Source: Macrosoma leucophasiata
Taxonomy: Eukaryota > Arthropoda > Insecta > Lepidoptera > Hedylidae
Length of the DNA: 64,000 nucleotides
Reading direction: 5' to 3'
Assembly: GCA_036365455.1 (NCBI GenBank)
Contig: JAWQUS010000030.1
Location: 18,744,001 to 18,808,000 of the forward strand
Under the pieces are notes generated by a model. That model made no database searches, was not told where the DNA came from, and saw only the letters and a list, made by a program, of their open reading frames with translations. Below, one piece after another: positions 1-9,713 of the stretch (its first letter is position 1; each line of letters opens with the position of its first letter). A program made the position numbers and the translations under genes.

Positions 1-79
1 CTGTCTGAGGTGTCACATGTGTGACACCCGTAGTTCCTCTTCAACTTCTAATGAATTACTTTCACAATACATTGAGTAA

Positions 80-366
80 TTGGTGGTAGAGCTCCAGTGA
101 CGGAGCTCGCGGGCGTAGGCACCACCGCATTACCTAATATACTTGCCGCTAAATGGTAGTGTTCAACACTATCGTGTTCCGGTCAGGTGGTAATGTACGG
201 CCCTGTAATTTCCGGCACAGAGGCATAAGACCTTAGGCCTCAGGAGTGGTAACGCATCTGCATTTTGACCTTGGTCTTTGTGTGGGTGTCTATAGGCTGC
301 AGTCATCACTTAACATCAATGTGAACTGCATGCTTGTTTACCACTTCCATTACATTAAAAAAAAAA
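80..366 (+). repeat. Family A SINE-like retroelement, near full length
   Basis: This is the reference description of family A. A copy begins at TACTGGTGGTAGAGCTCC, runs through a GC-richer block (GCGGGCGTAGGCACCACCGC), a middle block ending GTTCCGGTCAGGTGG, and ends TTGTTTGCCACTTCCATTACAT followed by poly-A. More than 30 copies or pieces on both strands recur in this window. The 3' A-tail and frequent truncation point to retroposition. The first 15 bases resemble a tRNA D-arm (GGTGGTAGAGCTC), but I see no convincing box B, so tRNA origin is unproven. It resembles abundant lepidopteran SINEs (Metulj-type elements are one possibility), but the name is not established here. No coding capacity. 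Confidence 0.85.
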
Positions 367-458
367 TAATAATAATAACTAAAACTACATACACACGAAC
401 ACGACAAAACAATGTACGCATACACAGAAGACGCGCGCGTCGCGTGGCTTGTCACTGT

Positions 459-492
<34 letters not shown>
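459..492. repeat. (GA)n microsatellite
   Basis: An uninterrupted run of about 16 GA units. The Arg-Glu repeat it produces in one frame is not a protein. Confidence 0.95.
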
Positions 493-496
<4 letters not shown>

Positions 497-559
497 TAAG
501 TCGAATCCTATACTCGGCCGGCCGTCTCTCCGAGCGCTACTCACTATAGCAAAAGTGTC

Positions 560-735
560 GTGAGGATTTTTCGTGACGCTCGCCTAGCCCCGTTAGCCAG
601 CGTACCGCGCGATGAGAACCAAAAGTTCCAAGACTTCGTTCCAATATCTGTAGGTCATTACATATTTGTCCCAGTGCGGGGATCGAACCTGCGATCCTTG
701 GATCATTCGGTTTACTGACAGTAGAGTCTGGCACT
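560..735 (-). repeat. tRNA-like SINE fragment (family Y)
   Basis: Read on the minus strand, the segment near 672-700 holds a box B-like TTCGATCCCCGCA and then the downstream body ACAAATATGTAATGACCTACAGATATT. The same order of tRNA-like part and body occurs at 59040-59207. The upstream half is diverged. It is a SINE remnant, not a working tRNA: no complete cloverleaf can be drawn. Confidence 0.5.
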
Positions 736-741
736 CTACCG

Positions 742-962
742 TACGGTGGTGCCTAATCTATCTATCGCCAAATAGTAGTGTGCAGCACTATTGTGTTCCG
801 GTAAGACGATAATGATCCTGTTATAATTATCAAAGAGGCATAACAACTAAAACCACAGGAGTGATAACGCTTTTGCATTTTAAGTTTGGTTTTTGTGCAG
901 ATGTCTATAGGCTACAGTCATCACTTAACATCCATGTGCACTGAATGATTATTTGCCACCAT
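742..962 (+). repeat. Family A copy, diverged
   Basis: It keeps the order GTGCCTAATCTATC, GTGTTCCGGTAAG, AGAGGCATAACAAC and CATCACTTAACATC, but with many substitutions. The 5' 60 bases are missing and the tail lacks poly-A. An old copy. Confidence 0.75.
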
Positions 963-1012
963 ATGTATCGAAACATAATAAGAATACCATTAGGTATAGG
1001 TACCTATTGAAG

Positions 1013-1376
1013 CGAGCATGGCGCGGCGGCTGGTGTAGATCGTAAGCGATCTACTCGGTTAAGCGATACGGGCGCGGTCGGGTGTGTAATGGGTAACCGT
1101 TAGTGGCAAATTAAAATGCTCATTTCCGTGCTTCGGAGGGCACGTTAAGCCGTCGGTCCGGGTTGCTATCGATAGATAAGCAGTCGTTTAATCTTGTCGG
1201 AGGCCTTATTGGCGGTTTGAAAACACACAGCGGGTTGGGCACTAAGCCGTATGTATCTCTACCAACCCGCATTGGAGCAGCGCGGTGGAGTAAGCTCCAG
1301 GCCTCCCAACAAAAAGAGGAGAGACTCGTGCCCGGCAGTGGGACGTATAATTGGTTACCGTTATTATTATCATACC
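1013..1376 (+). repeat. Family B retroelement, full-length-like copy
   Basis: Reference copy for family B. It begins near GGCGCGGCGGCTGGTGTAGATC and passes through CGTGCTTCGGAGGGCACGTTAAGCC, a GCTATCGATAGATA block and GGCGGTTTGAAAAC. It ends GTGCCCGGCAGTGGGACGTATAA with a short ATT-repeat tail. Six copies lie in the window (also 14876, 21412, 24253, 38808 and 62450). The microsatellite-like tail suggests mobilisation by an RTE- or CR1-type LINE. No coding frame is shared between copies. Confidence 0.8.
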
Positions 1377-1419
1377 TGAGTAATTCTTGTTACTATGTGA
1401 TGACCTTATATGTAAACCT

Positions 1420-1699
1420 TACTGGTGGTAGAGCTCGGAGCTCGCGGGCGTAGGCACCACCGCATTACCTAATATACTTGCCGCTAAATGGTAGTGTTCA
1501 GCACTATCGTGTTCCGGTCAGGTGGTAATGTACAGCCCTGTAATTTCCGGCACAGAGGCATAACACTTTAGACCTCAGGAGTGGTAACGCATCTGCATTT
1601 TGATCTTGGTCTCTGTGTGGATGTCTATAGGCTGCAGTCATCACTTAACATCAATGTGAACTGCATGCTTGTTTGTCACTTCCATTACATAAAAAAAAA
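1420..1699 (+). repeat. Family A copy, full length
   Basis: Complete 5' start and a 9-base A-tail. It lacks about 13 bases of the 5' GAGCTC block (AGAGCTCGGAGCTCGCGG), probably a slip between the two GAGCTC motifs. Confidence 0.85.
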
Positions 1700-1907
1700 G
1701 CTACATAATAATATAATACTTACAATTATGATTAAATCGGTGTAACTAATACTTTGTGACATAATGCGTTTATGGAGAAGTCAGTTGATGTAATCTATTG
1801 ACCATGGACTTTTTATTCTTGACTGCACTAAAGGAAACATTAAACTTGTTAGGTACTTTATGTTATTATGTAGGTACATCGAGAAGCGGAACTCAAGTGG
1901 CAGTGGG

Positions 1908-2241
1908 CAGTGCCGGATTAGCCATATAGCAGGAGTAGTAAATGCTACGGGCCCCGCGCCATTGGGGGCCCCCGTGCCTGTGCCCAAAAAAAAAAAACAC
2001 AAATGTGTAATACACCTTAGCTATTCTCAAAGGGAGCGTTGACCACTAATTATATTACCTATATTATTATGTTGCAAGTTGGCAATACCACAATACTTAC
2101 AGGGGGAATCCCCTAAATTTGTTTTCGATTCCTTTTCGTAAATGTTGTTTTATTTACATCCTAAATTTCAGTAGGCAATGTAACTCTAGGGCCCCATGGT
2201 CACATTTGCTACGGGCCCCGCACCGGCTTTATCCGGCACTG
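1908..2241 (-). mobile_element. Non-autonomous hAT-like element (CAGTGCCGG family)
   Basis: This 334-bp element starts CAGTGCCGGATTAGCC and ends GGCTTTATCCGGCACTG, so the terminal inverted repeats are about 12 bp. It is flanked by the perfect 8-bp duplication GCAGTGGG (1900-1907 and 2242-2249). Eight-base duplications and CAG...CTG ends fit hAT. GGGGCCCGTAGCA-type blocks lie near both ends. There is no transposase frame, so it needs a partner for movement. Two relatives lie at 14015-14347 and 22631-22912. Confidence 0.85.
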
Positions 2242-2284
2242 GCAGTGGGCAGCACATAACTCGAAGAAATGACGTCCGTAGGGG

Positions 2285-2480
2285 CAATAGAGTTCTAGAG
2301 TGGCCACCGCGTACCGGAAGACGAAGCGTAGGCAGTCCCCCACGAGATGGACCGACGATCTGGTGAAGGTTGCGGGCAATCGCTGGATGAGGGCGGCCCA
2401 GGACCATTCGATGGCAATCTTTGTGGGAGACCTTTCAGAGAGATCTAGCAGTGGATGTCTTTCGGTTAATATGATGATAA
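2285..2480 (+). pseudogene. Broken C-terminus of an endonuclease/reverse-transcriptase LINE
   Basis: The frame starting at 2300 reads ...SPTRWTDDLVKVAGNRWMRAAQD, a very characteristic C-terminal stretch of insect RTE-like endonuclease-reverse transcriptases. The preceding residues (WPPRTGRRSVGSPP) lie in another frame, so a frameshift sits near 2335. Reading after QDHS is out of frame again and ends without the usual LINE C-terminus. Everything upstream (endonuclease and RT core) is absent, which fits 5' truncation on insertion. A relic with no function. Confidence 0.75.
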
Positions 2481-2507
2481 TGATAGGTACCTATACAGGT
2501 TTTTAGA

Positions 2508-2712
2508 GTTCCGTATCCAATGGGTAAAAATTGGACCCTATTATTAAGACTCCGCTGTCCTTCCGTCCGTCTGTGTGTCCATCTGTCACCAGGCTGTAAC
2601 TCATGAGCCGTGCGTGATAGCCAGAGAGAATTTTCGAAATTGAAATTGAAATTTTCACAGATGATGCATTTCCGTTGCCGTTATGACAACAAATACTAAA
2701 AACAGAATGAAA
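2508..2712 (-). repeat. Family Z repeat ('ggttccgt' type)
   Basis: Read on the minus strand it gives CAGATGATG... CACGGCTCATGAG... ACAGACGGACGG... and AGGGTCCAATTTTTACCC... GGAACTC. The same order recurs on the plus strand at 6225-6480, 18838-19205 and 52760-52985. It is a dispersed element widely seen in moth and butterfly introns. No termini or duplications are clear, so its class is open. Confidence 0.6.
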
Positions 2713-2843
2713 TCTGCGTCCGCCAAGTCGAGCAAAAAAGCGCCATGGTCGTACCATCCAGGGGGCCGACCGCTTAAAGCACTTCTAGCAGACATGGAAG
2801 CTTCGAAAGAATACAATAATGCTGGGTTGCACCAAGATATTAG

Positions 2844-2926
2844 TTTTTTTTTATGTAATAGAAGTGGCAAACAAGCACACAGTTCACATTGATGTTAAGT
2901 GATGACTGGCAGACCATAGACATTGC
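2844..2926 (-). repeat. Family A 3' fragment
   Basis: T-run followed by ATGTAATAGAAGTGGCAAACAAGC and the TGATGTTAAGTGATGACTG block. Only the 3' third of family A is present. Confidence 0.75.
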
Positions 2927-2977
2927 AAAATATATTAGTTTTTCCTTGATTTGTACACTAAACACATCTATGTTTAC

Positions 2978-3163
2978 TGGTGTGACGGAGCTCGCAGGCG
3001 TAAGTAAGAAAAAAGCAAACGCAAGCTGCGTTGTGTCGTCAATAGTAAGGAGTAACGCATCTGCATTTTGACCTCTGGATTTTGTGTAGACATCTATAGG
3101 CTGCAGTCATCACTTTACATCATGTGAACTGCTTGCTTGTTTGCCACCTTCTCTACATAAAAA
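2978..3163 (+). repeat. Family A 5' scrap and 3' fragment
   Basis: GTGACGGAGCTCGCAGGCGTAAG (2982-3004) is the family A 5' block. The 3' half resumes at 3046 (GTAACGCATCTGCATTTTGACC) and ends at CTACATAAAAAA. The middle is lost, so this is an internally deleted or rearranged copy. Confidence 0.7.
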
Positions 3164-3169
3164 ATGTGA

Positions 3170-4640
3170 ACTACCTTATTGTTTGCTACCTTTGTTACTT
3201 AAAAAAAAACTAACAATAAATACAGACTTCAACAGAAAGCCGTACATGCCGCAGGTCAGCGTATGTCGGTCATGGTTAGACGCTGTAAATAATATAATAT
3301 GCCTTGTACTTACTTAGCTGCATATTAATAGAATGTTGAAAAAAAAAAAACGTAACTTCACGCCTGTAATCAAATGTAGGCAGAGGTAGATATTTTTCTG
3401 TATCTTTTGATATTGTATAAGGCGCGGGCCCAACATGTCCTTTTGTCAATTCTCCAATTGTTTGCTACTTTATCAAAACGCCCTCCAAAAGTAAAGCCAA
3501 TCCATGATATAAAAATTCAAATTTATTCCTTTTCAGTGTTCTGCAGTTAAAAGCCCATCAACCTGTCATTCTTTATTGACAGTTGACAGTGTAGAGATGA
3601 CGAGATTGACAAGTCAGATTGAAAAGTCGATGCGATATCTATTCGATATGTCAAACTGCTCTCCAATTTAAACGGATGGGACCAACACAATAAGTTACGA
3701 ATGTTACACTATGGTTTACCGATATGTCCCAGAATGCACCTACCTATCTCTTATTTTTTATTGTTGTTGCCGTTTCGAAACGGCGTAGTCTATTTTACCG
3801 GGTAATCGGCGAGCGCAATGGGCTTTCAGCGTTCAGCCTAAATATTATTATTGAATTTAATATGTAGTACTTATTTTTTTTAACTGCACCTAATTTATAA
3901 ATATTAAATTTTATTGAATGTATACTAAGGTGCATATATACCATATATTATAGGAGCGACATAACATTTTACAAAGCGGGCCGTCTTAAATAACACGTAG
4001 TATAATGGAATTGAATACCTAACACAAATTGTAGTCCAATAATAAATTGAATGAATATTAATGAGTTTTGGGAGTGATTTCTCATAATCAAATGTAACGG
4101 TCATTATAATTAAAATAAAAACATGTTACTATTTTGTAATCAGGTCTTTTGTTGTTTATCTGCCATACAACATTGTATACTGTGACGACATCTCCACGTG
4201 GCTTGCATAATGACACCATCAAAGTAACACTTGTTCTATTACACAGATAATCGTTTTTTTACTACCACGTAAATCTATGTAAACTGCGGCGACAAATACT
4301 GTAGAGTATCTCCGTAGATAAATATTGCTTGGATGTAAAGGAATGAATCCTCAATTTATAGACTGAATTTTAAGAAAAAATCGTAACAGACAGTAAAATT
4401 TAATTAATGGCTCCGTATGCTGCTAATATAAGCACATATTGTTGTAATGACGAAAAAAAAAGCAAATGTTTGTTCGTAATCGAAACACAAAATGGTAAAA
4501 ATATATTTAAAGATGATTTTTATAGTCTGTGTCTTGTCTAACACCACATTTTTTGTTACAGATAAACATTCCCCTGTAAACTAGTTTCATCATTAATGTA
4601 AGTATTGAACAAAATTAAGATGTATTACGTATATTCCAAA
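3170..4640. other. No gene recognised
   Basis: AT-rich sequence with short poly-A runs and stop codons in all frames. I see no repeat shared with the rest of the window, no RNA gene and no convincing exon. Confidence 0.5.
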
Positions 4641-4686
4641 TACAGACCAGAACACAGCTAGGTGGAAAATTACGATTCACCCAAAA

Positions 4687-5180
4687 ATGGAGGAGGATGG
4701 AAGTGAGAGCTGGGTATGCAGGAAAGAGCATGAAAGTAAGTTGAACGCGGTCGAGATGAGATCTTTGCGCAAGATCTGCGGTGTATCACTCACCGATCGC
4801 GTTCGTAATGAAGATTTAAGAAAGAGACTTTGTGTGAATGATAGTATCGGTGTAAAAATGAAAAAAGGCATGCTCCGATGGTTTGGGCATATAGAAAGAA
4901 TGTCGAATGAGCGAATGACTAAACAGATATACAATGCGAATGTGGATGGTTGCAGAGGCCCAGGAACACCAAGGCTGACCTACCATGACCAAATAGGTCG
5001 AGTTCTGTCTGATGGTGGGGCTTAGGAAAAAAGCCTTAGGAATCGGCATGCATGTGTGAAGAGAATGATGAAGGTAGACGAGGCACGAGAGGTTTGTCTG
5101 AACCGGGATATCTGGCGCTCTACACTCTCTGCCTACCCCGTTAGGGACCTGGTGTGAAGATACATACATACATACATACC
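4687..5180 (+). pseudogene. 3' end of an RTE-like LINE (family D) with (CATA)n tail
   Basis: The open frame 4687-5025 (112 codons) reads ...EMRSLRKICGVSLTDRVRNEDLRKRLCV... then KKGMLRWFGHIERMSNERMTKQIY. This is the connection after the RT domain and the C-terminus of RTE-like endonuclease-reverse transcriptases. The catalytic RT core is missing (5' truncation). The 3' UTR carries CTACACTCTCTGCCTACCCCGTTAGGG and ends GTGAAGATACATACATACATAC, a short tandem tail typical of RTE elements. Further copies of this end lie at 25513 (-), 59887 (-), 60079 (-) and 63300 (+). The start codon is only the first ATG in a truncated copy, so it is not a real translation start. Confidence 0.8.
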
Positions 5181-5181
5181 C

Positions 5182-5740
5182 AAAAATAGATGATATTTAT
5201 TCATAAGAAAACAAAGGACAACGTATGATAATACTGTATAAGTAACCAATGTAACCAATATAGTTTTAAAAAATAAAAGGGTTACATATACAAAGCAGCC
5301 ACGGAATATCGTAACGCATGTGCACAGAATTTTCAATGTGGGGCACCGAATACAAAGTTTTGGAACGTTCAAAGTTTTATGGGATGACTCCACTAAACTG
5401 GTGGTTTTATAAAACATCACTATTCACTATCCATTGTTTTTAAAAAAATATATGTAATCTTTGGATCCTCGACCTCGCAATTGACATTGACAATCTGTCA
5501 CTTGGCGCCAATACGCTCAATGGCACAGATTAAAAAGGAACCGTTTTCGTGCATGTGAAATTGCGCATCGTTAGAGCTATTCATACCGGTTTTCGTGTGA
5601 ACTTGACATTCTTATTTTGAATACAAGATACGTAATGTTTTGAGAATACTTTTATTTGAATAAACAAATAAAATTTAAAATTTGCATTTCTATGACGAAT
5701 TTTAAGGTTCAACGTATTATGAGAAGTAATTATTCTGCGG
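5182..5740. other. No gene recognised
   Basis: AT-rich DNA between the LINE end and the first arm-tRNA-arm element. Nothing in it matches another part of the window. Confidence 0.4.
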
Positions 5741-5755
5741 CTATGAATGTAGATA

Positions 5756-5836
5756 TGAAGTCAAATTTTTCTTTCCATTTTTCTTTAAATAAAAATATAT
5801 TTCACAAGCATGTGTTAATGCGAAATAATATAAAAA
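5756..5836 (-). mobile_element. Arm-tRNA-arm element, 5' arm only
   Basis: An 81-bp insert flanked by the perfect 15-bp duplication CTATGAATGTAGATA (5741-5755 and 5837-5851). On the minus strand it reads TATTATTTCGCATTAACACATG, then the long AT-rich arm ending ATTTGACTTCA. The tRNA-like core and second arm seen in other copies are absent. The long duplication indicates a retroposition-type insertion. Confidence 0.75.
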
Positions 5837-5920
5837 CTATGAATGTAGATACTTAAATAATTATATTTTAAGCGTTTTTAGACAGTGAATAAGCTACATA
5901 GGTAATATGAATACTTTGGA

Positions 5921-6190
5921 AAAATTTAAAGAAAAATGTTGACGTCGGGCACGGATCGAACCTAAAACCTCAGGATAACCAGTCTAGCCGCTTCAGGCTT
6001 TACTACCACTAAGGGAAAAAGTATGAGTCAGTACTAAGCGTACTTTGCTGAAAGATATGTTGTAGTGCGGTCTGTGAATCTCACCCTAAGCCACCGATCC
6101 CTGTCCGAAGTCAAAATGTTTCATTCTATTTTTTCTACTTTAATTTTTAAATTCGATCGTATGTTAAATAAAAATATGACAATATAAATA
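5921..6190 (-). mobile_element. Arm-tRNA-arm element with interrupted tRNA-like core
   Basis: Left arm AAATTTAAAGAAAAATGTTGACG. Next comes a minus-strand tRNA-like core (CGGATCGAACC..., GGATAACCAGTCTAGCCGC..., TACCACTAA). The core is cut at about 6013 by roughly 75 bp ending TCTGTGAATCTCACC, then resumes AGCCACCGATCCCTGTCCGAAGTC. The right arm starts GTCAAAATGTTTCATTC and continues with a diverged TCGATCGTATGTTAAA block. The internal insert shares GTCTGTGAATCTCAC with 11985-12014 and 34020-34062. Confidence 0.6.
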
Positions 6191-6224
6191 ATTGTTTGCT
6201 ATTGAAAAAGCAAACTATTGAGCG

Positions 6225-6480
6225 AAAAATAAATTGCTGTATGGAAGCCCCCTTAAATATTGATTTTGTTCTGTTTTTAGTATTTTCTATTTTAGCGACA
6301 ACAGTTACATCATCTGTGACAATTTCAACATTCTAGCTATCACGAGTTTATTCACGAGATACAGTGAGATACAGAGTATCCAAATACTAGTGAGATACAG
6401 CGTGGTAACAGACTAATAGTCGGACAGTGGCGTTTTTGCAAAAGGGTTCCGTTTCTATCCTTTGAATATGGAACACTAAA
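6225..6480 (+). repeat. Family Z repeat
   Basis: ATGGAAGCCCCCTTAAATAT at the left, CTAGCTATCACGAG and GAGATACAGTGAGATACAG in the middle, and GGGTTCCGTTTCTATCC with GGAACACTAAAAC at the right. Same order as 18838-19205 and 52760-52985. Confidence 0.6.
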
Positions 6481-6489
6481 ACACATGAT

Positions 6490-7290
6490 CTGTGATAATT
6501 GAAAGCCACGCTTTTATCATCTTTTCTTAATCTATTTTTAACATTAGGTAAATAATGACACTCAATAGTCTCTTTACTTTTTTTTCTATGAACATTAAAT
6601 AAATTCCACAGATAAACAATAAAACGTTATGGAACTAGAAACAGCGACAGGGATGATCCGACCGGTTTTATGTCCTTAACACCAACAACCGGATTGCATT
6701 TCAATATATATTACGCAGTAATTACCTATAATCGTATGTCAAACGCAATATTAAATTATGAATTGTCCATTAATCAGAAAGTAATGGGCCACGCTTAAGC
6801 GGCGGTAATTTAATAATGGAGCTAATTTTGTGATGCTAAAATTAATTTTAAAAGACATAAATCATTCAGCCTTCTAATTTTGTTGGTATTATCTGCCACA
6901 GTCATTAGTCATTTAGGCATTACTACTCTATATCCATAATTTTATTATGAAGTTAACTTTATTTTAATAAGTTCTTACCAGGTAGTTTCTTACGTGTAGT
7001 TATAAATCATAAAATATGGAAGTACGTTTAAATTTACTGACTAAATTTATTTTATTTTATTTTTATTTGCCTTGGTTAAGACTACAGTAGTTCGAAGAGT
7101 TTGTGGAGTGGAAAATTCGACGGCGTAGGCACCTCCGCATTACTTAATCTGTCCGCTGCAAAATGTCATAATTGTTAATCTATATTAATCACTACGCCAT
7201 CTTGATATATCTGTCATTCAATTTAAAAACGGAACCGGATGTTTATATCCAGGTGCCCAGTGCCATCTTTATTTTTATTCTAATAGGTTA
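6490..7290. other. Mostly unrecognised; small family A scrap at 7100-7165
   Basis: AT-rich with no coding frame. GACGGCGTAGGCACCTCCGCATTAC (near 7120-7145) is a decayed 5' block of family A. Confidence 0.4.
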
Positions 7291-7305
7291 ATAAAACCTC
7301 ATTGA

Positions 7306-7650
7306 GTTTGGCGGGAACCTTGAAAGAGGCGTGTGGTGCTCTTAATTTTTTTTTTTTTGTGTATTTTTGAGTTATTTTTAATAAAGTTGGTGGCATTTTG
7401 TTTGATATAGGTTTATTACAGTGCCCGTGTATAGTGAAATTGAATAACAGTACTAAAATACGGCCAGTCAGGTTGCTTCCAAAACTTCATTGTAAATGTT
7501 CTGGTAAAGCAGCCATCGCTTTACTCGAATTACTGACTCACTCGATTGACATAATAAATAATTGATTGACTGACTGATTCTCATTCTGAAATTTCGTTTT
7601 ACTTTACACTGGCAATATGCTTAATAGCGATGCCATTTCGACTTAAAAAA
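7306..7650 (+). mobile_element. Poly-A retroposon R, copy 1
   Basis: Starts GTTTGGCGGGAACCTTGAAAG and ends at a 10-base A-run after GCGATGCCATTTCG. It is flanked by AAAACCTCATTGA at 7293-7305 and 7651-7663, a 13-bp duplication whose last As overlap the tail. The body (AAAGTTGGTGGCATTTTGTTTG..., GCAGCCATCGCTTTACTCG..., TTACACTGGCAATATGC) repeats in four other copies. No open frame is conserved. Internal T4+ runs argue against Pol III transcription. Confidence 0.85.
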
Positions 7651-8003
7651 AAAACCTCATTGATATAATGTAATACCACAGTCTAAAGAAAACGAACGTG
7701 GTTAATGTAATACGATGCGTGACGGTGCCGCCTAACTTCGAGTTCCGACCCGGAAACCCAACCACCAATAAAAAGCACGAAATAAAATTGTTAATGAAAT
7801 AGTTACCTACAATTAAATGTAGCTTCAACAATAATACCCAGTAATAATATACGAAACATAACAGCTCCATGATCGTGATAAAACGAAGATGCTAGGTGAA
7901 GGTTGAATACTAATGGAATAACCTGCTTGTTGTCAGAATCACGAGTCTTACGTGCACATCATTAATATTGACCTTCCATATTACCTATGACAACTGTCTC
8001 AGC

Positions 8004-8423
8004 TGAGTTTTGGCGGGAACCTTGAAAGAGGCGTATGGTGCTCTTATTTTATTTCATTTTCTAGGTGTATTTTTAAGTTATATTGAATAAAGTTGGTGGC
8101 ATTTTGTTTGATATAGGTTTATTACAGTGCTCGTGTATAGTGAAATAGAATAACAGTGCGAAAACACGACCTTTCAGGTTGCCTCCAAAACTCCATTGTA
8201 AATGTTTTGGTAAAGCAGCCATCGCTTTACTCAAATTACTGACGGTAACTCACTTGACTGACATGAAAAATAACTGACTGACTAACTATATATAATTACT
8301 AACTTTTACGCTGCATAAGTAAATACGAATAGGAAATTGTTTTACTTGACACTGGCAATATGTGTAACAGCAATGCCATAAAAAAAACCAAAAAACAAAA
8401 AAATTGTGATAACTGATAACATG
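8004..8423 (+). mobile_element. Poly-A retroposon R, copy 2 (left half of a tandem pair)
   Basis: Begins at the same 5' base as the other copies (GAGTTTTGGCGGGAACC) and ends in an A-rich tail (8381-8402) plus about 20 bases of non-R sequence. The left flank AACTGTCTCAGC (7992-8003) is matched only after copy 3 (8845-8856), not directly after copy 2. The two copies therefore share one outer duplication. Confidence 0.8.
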
Positions 8424-8427
8424 AGAG

Positions 8428-8844
8428 TTTTGGCGGGAACCTTGAAAGAGGCGTATGGTGCTCTTATTTTATTTCATTTTCTTGGTGTATTTTTTAAGTT
8501 TTATTGAATAAAGTTGGTGGCATTTTGTTTGATATAGGTTTATTACAGTGCCCGTGTATAGTGAAATAGAATAACAGTGCGAAAACACGACCTTTCAGGT
8601 TGGCTCCAAAACTTAATTGTAAATGTTCTGGTAAAGTAGCCATCGCTTTACTCGAATAACTTGACTGTAACACACTTGACTGACATATTATACTTGATAA
8701 CTTATATACTTGATACTTACATATTATACTTGATGACGATATTATAATAACTTTTACGCTGCTTAAATAAATGCGAAATATCGTTTTACTTGACACTGGC
8801 AATATGCATAATAGCGATGCAATATCCAAAAAAAAAAAAAAACA
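8428..8844 (+). mobile_element. Poly-A retroposon R, copy 3 (right half of a tandem pair)
   Basis: Starts GAGTTTTGGCGGGAACC, carries AATAAA at about 8766, and ends in a 14-base A-run before AACAAACTGTCTCAGC. It shares the outer 12-bp duplication with copy 2. Confidence 0.8.
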
Positions 8845-8867
8845 AACTGTCTCAGCAGTCTTTGTTT

Positions 8868-9355
8868 TTTTTTAATATATAATGAAGGTGGCAATCAAGC
8901 ATGCAGCTCACATTGATGTTAAGTGATGACTGCAGCCTATAGACATTAACACAAAAACTTGAAGTCAAATGCAAATGCGTTGCCACTCCTGAAACCTAAG
9001 TTATGACGTCTTTGTGATAGTTATTACGGCTAACCGAAACACGATAGCAGAGAATATGTTATAATACTACGTATAGAATGGGCACTTCGACGTCCCGTCC
9101 GATTTGCTCGCAACCTCCAACCTCTTCCCCTCTTATGGTCGACGGTTGGTATTTTGTACGTGCTACGCACACAGGTGCGCGTGTAAATACACGTCACTGA
9201 TTGATGTCTTTGTTATAGAAACCAAATTAAGCGTTTGTATGGAATTTTGTCGGAGTGTCCGCGGTGTGACGATAGTGAACACTACCATATGGCGGCAGAT
9301 AGATATGGTAATGCGACAACGCGAGCTCCGTCACCAGAGATCTACCATCAGGAAA
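8868..9355 (-). repeat. Family A copy split by a 221-bp DNA element
   Basis: The minus-strand family A sequence runs 8868-9047 (T-run, GGTGGCAATCAAGCATGCAGC...) and resumes at 9269 (ACGATAGTGAACACTACCATAT...GCGAGCTCCGTCACC). The break coincides with the 9048-9268 insertion, so family A is the older element. Confidence 0.85.
9048..9268 (+). mobile_element. Non-autonomous DNA element F (7-bp duplication), copy 1
   Basis: Starts CAGAGAATATG and ends GTCCGCGGTGTG, flanked by ACGATAG on both sides (9041-9047 and 9269-9275). Five insertions in this window show 7-bp duplications, unlike the 8 bp expected of hAT. The termini match only as CA(G/C)A on both sides, so the inverted repeat is minimal. 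The body is GC-richer than its host (TTCGACGTCCCGYCCGATTT, GGGCGACGGTTGGTATTTT). No transposase. Confidence 0.85.
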
Positions 9356-9547
9356 GTCTAATGGCTACAGGACATTGGGGTCCTGACTTCGTTTCCTAAG
9401 TCAGGGCCTTTCAAAAATAACGGTCTCAATTTGCTTAAGAGATGTCAAGAGTCTCACCACCTGTTACATGGGCCGAGAATCGAGGTTATTTGTTCCCGGT
9501 TTTTTCGTCAATGTTCAAAATTATGTTTCATTGTAGAAACTAAATTT

Positions 9548-9713
9548 GCGGATTTTCTCGCGTATGAAATACTCCCAAACTTCTTCTTCTTATTCGACGA
9601 TGTTCAGCCTGGTGTGGTATTAGTCTGCCCGTGACCACGGTAGCTGGGAAGCGACAAAAACGTCGGGTTTAAGAAAAAAATTGGGAGTATTTTAGGTATA
9701 CGCGAGAAAATCC
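9548..9713. mobile_element. Small foldback (MITE-like) element
   Basis: Inverted arms of about 30 bp (9548-9577 and 9682-9713) share GGATTTTCTCGCGTA and AATACTCCCA with a small gap. Relatives of the arm with GCGGATTWTCTCG or TCTACAATGTATGAAGCTC lie near 10800-10850, 19965-20070 and 21215-21290. Termini and duplication are not resolved. Confidence 0.5.

Noticed and set aside
246..563. 105-codon frame with an Arg-Glu repeat
   Set aside because: It runs through a family A SINE 3' end and a (GA)n microsatellite. No conserved protein content.
4687..5025. Complete small protein-coding gene of 112 codons
   Set aside because: It is the C-terminus of a 5'-truncated LINE reverse transcriptase. Other truncated copies of the same end occur, one with an in-frame stop.
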